Assembly (NCBI GenBank): GCA_002256395.1
Contig: NKJG01000006.1
Span: forward strand, 1 to 64,000
Origin: Bacteroidetes bacterium B1(2017)
Lineage (GTDB): Bacteria; Bacteroidota; Bacteroidia; UKL13-3
DNA length: 64,000 nt
Direction of reading: 5' to 3'
The translations under genes and the position numbers were made by a program. This document shows positions 45,368 to 54,511 of the stretch, in pieces. The notes below the pieces were generated by a model, which saw only the letters and a program-made list of their open reading frames with translations, was not told the DNA's origin and ran no database searches. Every line of letters begins with the position of its first letter. Position 1 is the first letter of the stretch.

Positions 45368-47611
45368 ATGAGCGATATACAACCAATAGGCATTTTAGCC
45401 ACTGTTGAACAAGCAAAGCAATTAGGATTGCGTGAAGAAGAGTTTGAGAAGATAAAAGTAATATTGGGTCGTACCCCAAACTTTACAGAATTAAGCATCT
45501 ACAGCGTTATGTGGAGCGAACATTGCTCTTACAAGAACTCTATTGTTTGGCTTAAAACCTTACCAAAAGAAGGCGACAAAATGTTGGCCAAAGCAGGTGA
45601 AGAAAATGCCGGATTGATTGATATTGGCGATGGTTTAGCATGCTGTTTTAAAATTGAAAGTCATAACCACCCTAGTGCTATTGAGCCTTACCAAGGTGCA
45701 GCCACAGGTGTAGGTGGTATTAACCGCGATATTTTTTCGATGGGCGCGCGCCCAATTGCTCAATTAAACTCACTTCGTTTTGGAAATATAGAAAACGAAC
45801 GTACCAAATGGTTGGTTCGTGGTGTGGTAAAAGGAATTGGTAATTATGGCAATGCCTTTGGTATTCCAACTGTTGGTGGCGAAGTGTATTTTGATGATTG
45901 CTATCAAATAAATCCTTTGGTGAATGCCATGAGTGTGGGTATTGCCAAAGTAGGTAAAACAGTTTCGGCTATTTCAGAAGGTTTAGGAAATCCAGTTTAT
46001 ATATTTGGTTCAGCCACGGGTAAAGATGGTATTCATGGTGCCGCATTTGCTTCAAAAGATATTACCGAAGATTCTGCGAAAGACCTGCCATCTGTGCAAG
46101 TGGGCGATCCTTTCTGGGAAAAATTAATCTTAGAAGCGAGTCTTGAATTGTTGGAGCAAACAGATGCAGTTGTAGGAATGCAAGATATGGGCGCTGCTGG
46201 TATTACTTGCTCTACGAGCGAAATGAGTGCGAAGAGCAAAACAGGTATGAAGGTGTGGTTAGACAAAGTACCTATGCGCCAAGAGGGAATGAAAGATTGG
46301 GAAATCCTGCTTTCTGAATCTCAAGAACGTATGTTGGTTATTGTTAAAAAAGGCCATGAAGCAGAAGTAGAAAAAATATTTGCCAAATGGGATTTAACCT
46401 ATGCCATTATTGGTGAGGTTACCGATACAGAGCGTGTTCAATATTATATGAACGGCGAGCTTAGAGCAGATATTCCAGGCGAAAGCTTGGTGTTAGGTGG
46501 TGGTGCTCCTGTTTATCACAGAGAGTATACAGAGCCTAAATACTTTCAAGAAATTGCTAAATTTAATCTGAACCAAGTGGCAGATTGTACGCCAGAAGAA
46601 GCGCCTGCTATTGCTAAGTATTTAATGGGCCACCCAAATATTGCTAGCAAACGTTGGGTGTATAACCAATACGATAGCATGGTAGGAACCATTAACCAAA
46701 CAACCAATGCACCAAGTGATGCGGCGGTGGTAAAGGTTAAAGGAACAGATAAATCTATTGCTATGACGGTTGATTGCAATAGCCGCTTTGTGTATGCCGA
46801 TCCATTTGTGGGAGGTATGATTGCTGTTTCTGAAGCTGCTCGTAATTTAGTTTGCTCGGGCGCAGAGCCTGCTGCTATTACCAATTGCTTAAACTTTGGT
46901 AACCCATATAACCCAGAAGTATATTACCAATTTGTATATGCTATTAAAGGATTAGGGGAGGCTTGTAAGAAGTTTGACACCCCTGTAACTGGTGGTAATG
47001 TTAGCTTTTACAATCAAAGCAGTGATGAGAATGCGGTGTTCCCTACACCAACTATTGGTATGGTGGGTTTATTAGGTTCGAACCAAAAGCACATGACCCT
47101 TAATTTTAAAAATGAAGGGGATGCCATTTATTTATTAGGACATTCTAAAAACGATATAGGCTGCTCGCATTATTTAGCTCATTACCGCAAGGTGGCGCAA
47201 TCGCCGGCACCTTATTTTAATTTGGATGAAGAGCATAAATTGCACCGCGCAGTTTTGGCAGGCATTGGAGCTGGTTTAATAGAAAGCGCACATGATATTA
47301 GCGAAGGCGGTTTATTAACCTGCTTATTAGAAAGTGCTATGCCAGGTAAATTTGGCTTTACTATTAACGCTCAAAGTGCTGCCGCTTTAAGGCTTGATGC
47401 CTTCTTGTTTGGCGAAGCTCAAGGTAGAGTAGTAGTGAGTGTGAAGAAAGATAAACAAGCTGAATTTGAAAAATTAGTTTCACAAACGATACCTTTCGAA
47501 AAAATTGGTGAGGTAAGCAATTCTGGAATAGTAGTAAATGGATTGGATTTTGGAAGCATAAGCAGCTACCAAACAATTTTTGAAAACTCTTTAGAAGAGC
47601 AATTAAGTTAA
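45368..47611 (+). CDS. purL: phosphoribosylformylglycinamidine synthase (small PurL)
   Basis: Makes FGAM from FGAR, ATP and glutamine-derived ammonia in purine synthesis. 747 residues from ATG 45368 (MSDIQPIGILATVEQAK). Landmarks: SVMWSEHCSYKNS, FKIESHNHPSAIEPYQGAATG, GMQDMGAAGITC, and ALVVWGG-free second half with TGGNVSFYNQ and HDISEGGLL. The size fits the small form that needs PurS and PurQ, neither of which is next to it. Followed 18 bp later by tatC. Confidence 0.96.
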   Translation: MSDIQPIGILATVEQAKQLGLREEEFEKIKVILGRTPNFTELSIYSVMWSEHCSYKNSIVWLKTLPKEGDKMLAKAGEENAGLIDIGDGLACCFKIESHNHPSAIEPYQGAATGVGGINRDIFSMGARPIAQLNSLRFGNIENERTKWLVRGVVKGIGNYGNAFGIPTVGGEVYFDDCYQINPLVNAMSVGIAKVGKTVSAISEGLGNPVYIFGSATGKDGIHGAAFASKDITEDSAKDLPSVQVGDPFWEKLILEASLELLEQTDAVVGMQDMGAAGITCSTSEMSAKSKTGMKVWLDKVPMRQEGMKDWEILLSESQERMLVIVKKGHEAEVEKIFAKWDLTYAIIGEVTDTERVQYYMNGELRADIPGESLVLGGGAPVYHREYTEPKYFQEIAKFNLNQVADCTPEEAPAIAKYLMGHPNIASKRWVYNQYDSMVGTINQTTNAPSDAAVVKVKGTDKSIAMTVDCNSRFVYADPFVGGMIAVSEAARNLVCSGAEPAAITNCLNFGNPYNPEVYYQFVYAIKGLGEACKKFDTPVTGGNVSFYNQSSDENAVFPTPTIGMVGLLGSNQKHMTLNFKNEGDAIYLLGHSKNDIGCSHYLAHYRKVAQSPAPYFNLDEEHKLHRAVLAGIGAGLIESAHDISEGGLLTCLLESAMPGKFGFTINAQSAAALRLDAFLFGEAQGRVVVSVKKDKQAEFEKLVSQTIPFEKIGEVSNSGIVVNGLDFGSISSYQTIFENSLEEQLS

Positions 47612-47629
47612 TTAGAATAGGGTAACGAA

Positions 47630-48472
47630 ATGGCATTAGATCAATTAGACGAAAACACTAGTGGTGTTAAAGAAATGGGTTTTTTCGATCATATTGATGA
47701 GTTGCGTAAACACATTATTCGATCGGTAGTTTCTATTTTAGTTGCCGCTGTTGTTATATTTTTTAACAAGAGCTTTTTATTTGATACCGTTTTATTTGGT
47801 CCTGTTCACCTAGATTTTTGGACCTACAGACAAATGTGCGATTTTTCGTATTGGCTCAAAGGCACAGATGAATATTGCGTGAAGGAAATGGGTTTTGTGC
47901 TTTCTAATATTGATATCACAGGGCAATTTACCCAACATTTATTTATTTCTTTTGTTGGAGGTTTTGTAGTTGCATTCCCTTACGTATTATGGCAGTTCTG
48001 GGCTTTTATTAAACCCGCTTTAAGTCATAAAGAAATTACCTATGCCAGAGGCTTTGTGTTTTTTAGCTCCATTTTATTCTTTATAGGAATATTGTTTGGC
48101 TATTTCCTTTTAGCCCCTCTTTCAATTAATTTCTTAGGATCATATAAGGTGAGTGAAATTGTAAGCAATGAAATTAATTTGGAGTCGTATATCTCATTCC
48201 TTTCCACCTTAACTTTTGCCTGCGGACTTATTTTTGAGATGCCTATGTTGGTTTATTTTTTAGCCAAGTTGGGTATTTTAGGTTCCAAACTAATGAGCAA
48301 ATACAGACGTTATGCCTTGGTGGTTATCTTAATTTTGGCGGGTATTCTTACCCCTTCTCCAGATATGGCTAGCCAAATTATGATGGCCTTACCTTTATAT
48401 GGTTTATATGAAATTAGCATCTTAGTTGCAAAACAGGTAGAGAAAAATAAATTAAAAAAGGCAGCCCAATAA
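47630..48472 (+). CDS. tatC: Sec-independent protein translocase TatC
   Basis: 280 residues, six membrane spans. FFDHIDELRKHIIRS is the TatC N-terminal signature; PYVLWQFWAFIKPAL and TFACGLIFEMPMLVYFLAKLG follow. It binds twin-arginine signal peptides in the Tat pathway. An insert of ~40 residues around CDFSYWLKGTDEYC is typical of Bacteroidota TatC. No TatA/B gene is adjacent. Confidence 0.95.
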   Translation: MALDQLDENTSGVKEMGFFDHIDELRKHIIRSVVSILVAAVVIFFNKSFLFDTVLFGPVHLDFWTYRQMCDFSYWLKGTDEYCVKEMGFVLSNIDITGQFTQHLFISFVGGFVVAFPYVLWQFWAFIKPALSHKEITYARGFVFFSSILFFIGILFGYFLLAPLSINFLGSYKVSEIVSNEINLESYISFLSTLTFACGLIFEMPMLVYFLAKLGILGSKLMSKYRRYALVVILILAGILTPSPDMASQIMMALPLYGLYEISILVAKQVEKNKLKKAAQ

Positions 48473-48538
48473 AACCTAAAAAGGGATTTGTTTGTTAGGT
48501 ATTTTTAGTACATTCGTTAAAACAAAATTAAACACATT

Positions 48539-48997
48539 ATGAAAACAATAAAACTACTAGCCTTAGGATTGGCAGCATCGGCATTGATGTTTACCGCCTG
48601 TAAGAAAGATGAGAAAACAACTGAAACCACTAGCAAAAGCACCTTATTAACTGGTAAAGATTGGAGAATGGTTGGTTTAACCTTAACCTCACCTTCTGGA
48701 ACAGTTGATATTTATGCAACAATGGATGCTTGTGATAAAGACGATTTGCAAGAGTTCTTAGCTGCTGGTACTGTTGTTAGTAAGCCAGGTGCTACTAAAT
48801 GTGATCCTGCTGAACCAGATTCTTCTCCAGGTGGAAATTGGGCATTATTAAATAATGAATCTCAATTACGTGTTATTGATGGAGATACTACTTTAATGGA
48901 TATTAGTGAGTTAACTGCTACCTCGTTGAAATTAAAAATAACTGAGGTAGATGCTGGTATTACTTATTATACTAACCTAACCATGACTAAAAACTAA
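48539..48997 (+). CDS. small lipoprotein (lipocalin-like)
   Basis: 152 residues. Signal ending with lipobox FTAC (MKTIKLLALGLAASALMFTAC). The mature part, LLTGKDWRMVGLTLTSPSG ... CDKDD ... GGNWALLNNESQL, resembles the lipocalin-like domain found in many Bacteroidota lipoproteins (start with K-W-x-(L/M)-x-x-(L/G)). Role unknown. A strong terminator follows. Confidence 0.75.
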   Translation: MKTIKLLALGLAASALMFTACKKDEKTTETTSKSTLLTGKDWRMVGLTLTSPSGTVDIYATMDACDKDDLQEFLAAGTVVSKPGATKCDPAEPDSSPGGNWALLNNESQLRVIDGDTTLMDISELTATSLKLKITEVDAGITYYTNLTMTKN

Positions 48998-49015
48998 TTT
49001 TAGCAGGAATAAAAG

Positions 49016-49052
49016 AAAAGCCTTCTCCACAAACTGGAGAAGGCTTTTTTTA
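49016..49052 (+). terminator. Rho-independent terminator
   Basis: Stem AAAAGCCTTCTCC / GGAGAAGGCTTTT, loop ACAAACT, then a T run. Confidence 0.92.
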
Positions 49053-49068
49053 TTTGCTGCTTAGCCCT

Positions 49069-49076
49069 TAATTTTG
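49069..49076 (+). promoter_or_regulatory. promoter -7 box of the rpiB set
   Basis: TAATTTTG fits TAnnTTTG and ends 4 bp before the ATG at 49081, so transcription would start at or near the start codon. Confidence 0.5.
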
Positions 49077-49080
49077 ACAG

Positions 49081-49509
49081 ATGAAAATAGCAATTGGATG
49101 CGATCACGCAGGATTTGATTATAAAGAGGCCATTAAGGCAACTCTTTCTAGTGCCGGACATGAAGTAAAAGATTTTGGAACCCATAGCACAGCGTCAATG
49201 GATTATCCAGATACTTCACACCCAGTAGCTACTTCGGTAGAAACGAAGGAAAGTGAATTAGGTATTTTAATTTGTGGTAGTGCAAATGGTGTAGCTATGA
49301 CGGCCAATAAACACCAAGGTATTAGAGCAGCCATTTGTTGGGCCAATGAATTAAGCCAATTAGCCCGTACCCATAACGATGCAAATATTGTATGCTTACC
49401 TGCTCGTTTTATTTCATTGGAATTGGCTCAAGAGATTGTGAAAACCTTTGTTAGCACACCATTTGAAGGTGGCCGACATGCCAATAGAGTTAATAAAATA
49501 GCTTGCTAA
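49081..49509 (+). CDS. rpiB: ribose-5-phosphate isomerase B
   Basis: Interconverts ribose-5-P and ribulose-5-P. 142 residues: IAIGCDHAGFDYKE start, active-site loop ICGSANGVAMTANK (typical GTG(I/V)G Cys variant with Cys-Gly-Ser-Ala), and RTHNDANIVCLPAR. Followed by meaB after 5 bp. Confidence 0.93.
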   Translation: MKIAIGCDHAGFDYKEAIKATLSSAGHEVKDFGTHSTASMDYPDTSHPVATSVETKESELGILICGSANGVAMTANKHQGIRAAICWANELSQLARTHNDANIVCLPARFISLELAQEIVKTFVSTPFEGGRHANRVNKIAC

Positions 49510-49514
49510 ATTCT

Positions 49515-50423
49515 ATGCAAGATATTTCTTCCTTGGTTCAAACCGGAAACAGAAAAGCTCTTGCCCGAATGATTTCTTGGGTAGAGAATGATGTGCCTGG
49601 TTATGAAAAAATATTGGAAGAATTTAATTTTGAAAACACACCCCTAATTGGAATTACTGGTCCGCCAGGTGCTGGAAAAAGTACGCTCATAAATGCCTTA
49701 GCTGGCTTTTGGTTAGCCCAACAAAAAAAGGTAGCCATTATTGCTGTTGATCCTAGCTCGCCTTTTAACCAAGGTGCTTTGATGGGCGATAGATTAAGAA
49801 TGAGCGAGCACTTTTTAAATCCAAATTTGTTTATTAGAAGCATGGCAAGCCGTGGAAGTTTAGGTGGTTTAGCTCCTAAAATATTTGAGGTTTGTGATGT
49901 GCTTAGAGCAGCTAAATTTGATTATGTAATTATTGAAACGGTTGGTGTTGGGCAAAGCGAGGTTGAAATTGCTGCACTTGCCGATACCACCGCTTTAGTG
50001 CTTGTACCAGAAGCTGGCGACGATATACAAACGATTAAAAGCGGTGTGATGGAAATTGCCGATGTGTTTGTTTTAAATAAATCGGATAGGGAAGGGGCCG
50101 CTATTTTTGAAAAGAATCTCCTAAGTTTGGCTCATCAATATGCCCAAGAAAATTGGGAAACACCTGTTATAAAAACGGTTGCATCGCAGCATATAGGTGT
50201 TGAAGAGTTGGCACAGGCCATACTTAAACATGCAGCCTTGCCTATTAAAGGAGGAAAAAAAGTTCATTTATTAGCACAAAAGGCGCTTCTTTTAATTAAA
50301 GCCATGCGCACCCGCGATATTTTAATACCCTTGCTAGAGAAGGAATTGGAAAAGGAACTAAACAATCCTGGTTTTAATTTGTATCGTTTTATAAGGACTT
50401 ACCAAAGTTCGAATCAAAATTAA
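49515..50423 (+). CDS. meaB: MeaB/ArgK-type G-protein chaperone
   Basis: 302 residues from ATG 49515, 5 bp after rpiB; a TTG at 49503 inside rpiB is rejected. P-loop GPPGAGKST, DPSSPF, GVGQSEVEIA and NKSD motifs. It guards methylmalonyl-CoA mutase against inactivation and helps cobalamin loading; the mutase genes are not in the window. Confidence 0.93.
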   Translation: MQDISSLVQTGNRKALARMISWVENDVPGYEKILEEFNFENTPLIGITGPPGAGKSTLINALAGFWLAQQKKVAIIAVDPSSPFNQGALMGDRLRMSEHFLNPNLFIRSMASRGSLGGLAPKIFEVCDVLRAAKFDYVIIETVGVGQSEVEIAALADTTALVLVPEAGDDIQTIKSGVMEIADVFVLNKSDREGAAIFEKNLLSLAHQYAQENWETPVIKTVASQHIGVEELAQAILKHAALPIKGGKKVHLLAQKALLLIKAMRTRDILIPLLEKELEKELNNPGFNLYRFIRTYQSSNQN

Positions 50424-50428
50424 TATAC

Positions 50429-51001
50429 ATGAGAATTGCCATCATTTCGGGTTCAGCAAGAATTAATAATAATACCCTTCGGGTTGCTAAAGCAATAGAG
50501 CGTTTGCTTGAACCAACTCATTTGGTTCGCATCATAGATTTTCAAACCTACGATATTCCTTTAATGGCTCAAGGTGGTTTGAACCCAGCCCTCTTAAGCG
50601 ATTTTCAAAAGGGATTAATACAAGCCTTTGATGAATCCGAGGTAATTTTAATTGTTTCTCCGGAATATAATTGGACCACCACACCCGAGATATTAAACAT
50701 GCTAAACTATTTGCCCAATAAGCCTTTTGAGCATTTGTTTAACAATAAAGTGTTTGCTTTTGTAGGTGTTTCAACGGGTAAAGGTGGCAAAGCTCCAGCA
50801 CTACATTTAATGCAAATTGTAAGCAAACTTATAAGTTTTGGAAATAATGAATCCATCATTTCCTCCAAAATATTTGAATCACATTTTACCAAAGAAGTAC
50901 TTACAATAGATGGCCAAAGCTTAGGAAACGAGATGTATGATAAAGGCTTACTAGATTTTTGCAACTACACTCTAAAACTAGCTGAGCGTTGGTTTAGGTA
51001 A
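50429..51001 (+). CDS. NADPH-dependent FMN reductase-family protein
   Basis: 190 residues, flavodoxin-like fold: MRIAIISGSARINNNTLRVA (FMN phosphate loop), FQTYDIPLM, and the SPEYNWTTTPEILNMLNYL loop. Reduces flavin, quinone or azo compounds depending on the member; substrate unknown. Last of the rightward set, 5 bp after meaB. Confidence 0.88.
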   Translation: MRIAIISGSARINNNTLRVAKAIERLLEPTHLVRIIDFQTYDIPLMAQGGLNPALLSDFQKGLIQAFDESEVILIVSPEYNWTTTPEILNMLNYLPNKPFEHLFNNKVFAFVGVSTGKGGKAPALHLMQIVSKLISFGNNESIISSKIFESHFTKEVLTIDGQSLGNEMYDKGLLDFCNYTLKLAERWFR

Positions 51002-51005
51002 ATTT

Positions 51006-51500
51006 CTATTCGCCTCTAGCCAATAAAAAATCTTCGAAACGCATACCAGCAGAATATACATTTTGAAGGGTGTCTTCACGCATATTTTGTTCCAATTCAA
51101 AATGATAAATCCCTTTTTCTTTAAACCTTTTTTGAGGATAAATGGGCACTTGAAAATCATACATATCCCCTAATCCTTTACCTAGCCAATTTCCATGGTC
51201 ATCCAATAACGTAATTTCTTTACGCTCTTTGCTTATTACTTGCGAAGGCGAGGTTTGATGCACCATTACAAAGAAGTTGCTGTACTTATAATCGTTACTT
51301 ACCCTTAGATTTACAAATACATTATAGGTTTTGTTTGTGTCGTCAATATTTACATCAAAGGCTAACTTGTTTTTATAAAACCAAGCTTGTCCAACTAAGT
51401 CTTTATTTTCATCCAATATCTTAGCCTTATCGCATGAACTTAATCCAATCGATGCAAAAAGTAAACTAATAAATGCAATGGTAATGCGCCTCCTATTCAT
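51006..51500 (-). CDS. gldH: gliding motility lipoprotein GldH
   Basis: 164 residues with a lipobox GLSSC and the GldH pattern: short strands, NLRVSNDYKYSNFFVMVHQT, DDHGNWLGKGLGDMYDFQVP and YHFELEQNMREDTL. GldH is needed for gliding and chitin use in Flavobacterium; the other gld genes are not in the window. It starts 1 bp from the end of the RicT-like gene. Confidence 0.88.
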   Translation of the reverse strand: MNRRRITIAFISLLFASIGLSSCDKAKILDENKDLVGQAWFYKNKLAFDVNIDDTNKTYNVFVNLRVSNDYKYSNFFVMVHQTSPSQVISKERKEITLLDDHGNWLGKGLGDMYDFQVPIYPQKRFKEKGIYHFELEQNMREDTLQNVYSAGMRFEDFLLARGE

Positions 51501-52877
51501 CTATGGTTTCGGATTTCTATTTGGGTTATTTCTATTTCTATTTGGGTTCGGTCTGCGGTTTTGGTTGCCACCATTTGCTTGTCCTCCACCTTCAGGTCGC
51601 GGTCCGTTTTGATTAGGCCTTGGCGCATTTTGGTTTGGATTAGGGTTCGGGTTTGGAGTAGCGTTTTGTGCAGGTCTTGGTCCTTGATTTTGTGGACGAG
51701 GTCCGTTATTAGGGTTTGGTCTAGGATTTTGTTGGTTCGGGTTAGAACCTGCATTTCCTTTGTTTTTCGGGCGATTTTTGGTTTGATTTCTACCTTTATT
51801 CCTATCGCGTTCATCCAAACGTGTCAGGCTACCAATACCCATATCATTTTTAAACTCAAGCTCAACTTTTTCTGGTTTCAACGATTTCTTTTCTTGAATT
51901 TCCAAAGCAGGTTTTTCGCCACGTTTGTTTTGATCCAAATACTCGTTTACTTTCTTTACAGGAAGGCTAAGCCATTCGCCACCCAATTCTGTTTGAGGAG
52001 CAAACCACATTAAGCGTTTAAGAATATCTGTTTTAACCGATTTATAACTCACATTATTTTCAAAATGTAAGGTCACTGTATTCTCTGAAGGGAATTCCTT
52101 TAAGGCTTCCATATAAGAGTCGAGCTCAAAGTTTAAGCAGCATTTAAGCTTACCACATTGGCCACTTAATTTTAACGGATTTAGGGATAAGTTTTGGTAC
52201 CGTGCAGCGTGGGTATTTACCAATTTAAAATCAGTTAACCAAGTACTACAACATAATTCTCTACCGCAAGAACCAATAGCACCTAAGCGCGCAGCCTCTT
52301 GCCTATAGCCTATTTGGCGCATTTCAATTCGTACCTTAAAGCTTTCGGCTAAGCGTTTAATAAGTTCTCTAAAATCAACGCGTTCTTCGGCAGTATAGTA
52401 GTAGGTTGCTTTGCGTCTGTCGCCTTGGTATTCAACATCGCTTAATTTCATGCTTAAGCCCAATTCCATGGCAATGCTTCTAGCTTTGTACATGGTTGGA
52501 ACTTCTAGTTCTTGGTTTTCTTTAAACTTAGCCAAATCGGCATCTGTAGCTTTACGAATTACTTTTCTAAAATCGGTATCGTGTTCACTACGATTGTATT
52601 TTTTTAATTGAAGTTTTACTAGCTCACCTTTTAAACTAACCTTACCAATGTCGTAGCCATTTTCTGCCTCTACAACCACATATTCATTTACGTAAAAATC
52701 AACGTGGGCACTTTTATAAAACTCTTTGCGAGTTCCTTTAAACCTAACTTCAACAATATCAAATGGCTTCATATGCGGTGGAAGTTCCATTTCCGCAAGC
52801 CAATCATACGTATTTAATTTATTACATCCTCCAGTGCTACAACCTCCGCTGCTGCATCCTCCCGATCCACAACCCAT
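51501..52877 (-). CDS. PSP1-domain protein, RicT/YaaT-like, with Asn/Pro-rich tail
   Basis: 458 residues. N-terminal Cys/Gly motif (CGSGGCSSGGCSTGGC), a PSP1 domain at ~40-300 with CGRELCCSTW and GQCGKLKCCLNFE, cysteines that in RicT bind Fe-S. In Bacillus, RicT works with RicA/RicF on RNA processing and development; the Bacteroidota role is unknown. Residues ~355-458 are low-complexity Asn/Pro/Arg/Gln (RPNPNNGPRPQNQ...). Between gldH and holB, a recurring Bacteroidota order. Confidence 0.85.
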   Translation of the reverse strand: MGCGSGGCSSGGCSTGGCNKLNTYDWLAEMELPPHMKPFDIVEVRFKGTRKEFYKSAHVDFYVNEYVVVEAENGYDIGKVSLKGELVKLQLKKYNRSEHDTDFRKVIRKATDADLAKFKENQELEVPTMYKARSIAMELGLSMKLSDVEYQGDRRKATYYYTAEERVDFRELIKRLAESFKVRIEMRQIGYRQEAARLGAIGSCGRELCCSTWLTDFKLVNTHAARYQNLSLNPLKLSGQCGKLKCCLNFELDSYMEALKEFPSENTVTLHFENNVSYKSVKTDILKRLMWFAPQTELGGEWLSLPVKKVNEYLDQNKRGEKPALEIQEKKSLKPEKVELEFKNDMGIGSLTRLDERDRNKGRNQTKNRPKNKGNAGSNPNQQNPRPNPNNGPRPQNQGPRPAQNATPNPNPNPNQNAPRPNQNGPRPEGGGQANGGNQNRRPNPNRNRNNPNRNPKP

Positions 52878-52945
52878 ATATATTTAAATAATAATCGTTA
52901 TACCATACAGATGTTACTTCAGTAAACATCCTAAAAAAGAAATTG

Positions 52946-54067
52946 TTAAGCAGCCTTTTGGCCACCTTTCAATTGTCTGCCAATATACAAAGAAAGATTT
53001 AAAAACAGGATTTTCAGATTTGCGTTTCGTTCCGTTGAAACAACCGCTTCATCTAGGCTTTCAATAATCTGTCCTAAATTATGCTCTGAAATGAAGCTTG
53101 AGAATTTTATAAGGAACTGACGTTCTTGCTCATTCACCCGTAAAAGTTTAGGATCGCCATACTTGAAAATGAAGGCAGCCCTCATCATTTGGGTAGTGTA
53201 ACCAATGAAATTCTTTACATACTCTCGTCCCGAACCGCTTAATTCATCCACCCATTTCTGTAAATCTTCTACCTTTCCTCCAAAGCAAAAACGCATCCAG
53301 GTGCTAAACATTTCAAAGTATCCATCGTGTTCAACTTCTAAAAGCGAAAGCGCTAAATTGTAATCTCCATCTGCTAAACGAGCAATATCACTTGCCTTTT
53401 GGGGCAAACACTGGTGATGAGTTTGTAAGGCATGTTCAATATCTGAGTCGGTTAGTTTAGGAATCTTAACCGTTTGTGCCCTTGATAAAATGGTTGGCAA
53501 AACCTTTTCGGTATTATTGGCAACCAATATTATTAAAGTACCCAAAGGCGGTTCTTCTAAAAGCTTAAGTAAAATATTTCCAGCTGTATCTAAATATTCG
53601 GCCATCCATATTATTTGCGTTTTAAAGGTTGCCTCATAGCTTGTTAAACTAAGTCTGCTTATAATGTCTCTACATTCCTCACGTGTAATATTGCCTTGTT
53701 TATTGGCATTATTATCCATGGTTTGAAGCCAATCGTAATTGCTTAAATAAGGGTTCTTAAGAAAAGCTTCCCTCCAGTCTTCTGTAAGCTCCTTAGTTTG
53801 TTTGTAGGGTGAAATGGTTGGTACGGTAAAGTGTAAATCGGGGTGAACCAATTTGTCGAATTTAACACAACTTGGACACTCACCACAACTATCCGTTTCT
53901 TGTTGATTTGTACAATTTACATACTGAGCAAATGCAACTGCAAGTGCTAAATTGCCACTTCCTTCGCTTCCTACAAAAAGTTGGGTATGACTAATCCTAC
54001 CCGTTTTAGCCATGGTGATAAGTTTACTTTTTATAAAGTCTTGACCTATAATTTGTTTAAATAACAC
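52946..54067 (-). CDS. holB: DNA polymerase III subunit delta'
   Basis: 373 residues, clamp-loader AAA+ fold. The P loop is degenerate (GSEGSGNLALA, Lys replaced), as expected for delta', which does not hydrolyse ATP. Zinc ribbon CTNQQETDSCGECPSC, ITREECRDIISRLSLT, and ILLKLLEEPP. Same strand as the RicT-like gene, 68 bp upstream of it. Confidence 0.9.
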   Translation of the reverse strand: MLFKQIIGQDFIKSKLITMAKTGRISHTQLFVGSEGSGNLALAVAFAQYVNCTNQQETDSCGECPSCVKFDKLVHPDLHFTVPTISPYKQTKELTEDWREAFLKNPYLSNYDWLQTMDNNANKQGNITREECRDIISRLSLTSYEATFKTQIIWMAEYLDTAGNILLKLLEEPPLGTLIILVANNTEKVLPTILSRAQTVKIPKLTDSDIEHALQTHHQCLPQKASDIARLADGDYNLALSLLEVEHDGYFEMFSTWMRFCFGGKVEDLQKWVDELSGSGREYVKNFIGYTTQMMRAAFIFKYGDPKLLRVNEQERQFLIKFSSFISEHNLGQIIESLDEAVVSTERNANLKILFLNLSLYIGRQLKGGQKAA

Positions 54068-54155
54068 GCTTCTTTAATTTGAGTCATTGCAAGGTAATAC
54101 AAAACCTAAAATAATCTAAATTTCCCTGTTTTATTGAAGTTTAAGGAAGTTTTAA

Positions 54156-54163
54156 TACCTTTG
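54156..54163 (+). promoter_or_regulatory. promoter -7 box of the zinc-ribbon gene
   Basis: TACCTTTG fits TAnnTTTG; TTG at 54134-54136 is 19 bp upstream (-33). The ATG at 54176 is 12 bp downstream. Confidence 0.55.
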
Positions 54164-54175
54164 TTGGCCTCGAAT

Positions 54176-54358
54176 ATGCCTAGTCAGATTGTAAAATACA
54201 CCCTTAAATCCCACTGTCCCCATTGTGGTTCGTGGGATATGGAAAGAGTAAGACGTCCTTTTTGGGCCCGTTTTTTCTTCTTTTTTATTGAGTTGAAGTC
54301 TTATTGGTGCAGGAAGTGTTTTACCATAATAACCTGCGTAGAAAAGGAAGATAAATAA
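54176..54358 (+). CDS. small zinc-ribbon protein
   Basis: 60 residues from ATG 54176; a TTG at 54134 coincides with the -33 element and is rejected. Two Cys pairs (CPHCG, CRKC) form a probable zinc ribbon around a hydrophobic aromatic stretch (PFWARFFFFFIELKSYW). Function unknown; divergent from holB. Confidence 0.6.
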   Translation: MPSQIVKYTLKSHCPHCGSWDMERVRRPFWARFFFFFIELKSYWCRKCFTIITCVEKEDK

Positions 54359-54508
54359 CCCCCGCTGGGCTTAGACTGTATCTACGTCGGACCCCGCTTG
54401 GCGCAGACTATGTCTGCGTTCGATTATGAAAGGAGCTTAAGCTCCCATAAAAAGATTACTTATTTAATTGTAATCTAGGCAAAACTCAAAACCAATACCT
54501 CATATTAT
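54359..54508 (+). repeat. REP-like unit plus relic of the transposase 3' end (copy 1)
   Basis: Hairpin CGCAGAC-TAT-GTCTGCG (54402-54418), GATTATG (54422-54428) and palindrome GGAGCTTAAGCTCC (54432-54445), then ~55 bp matching the end of the RAYT gene at 55610 (acttatttaattgtaatct versus actcatttgattgtaatcc). A second partial unit (cccgctgggcttagact) precedes it. Confidence 0.7.
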
Positions 54509-54511
54509 GGC

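Noticed and set aside
51497..52013. Frames in the RicT-like tail region on both strands
   Set aside because: They arise from the Asn/Pro-rich repetitive DNA of the real gene.
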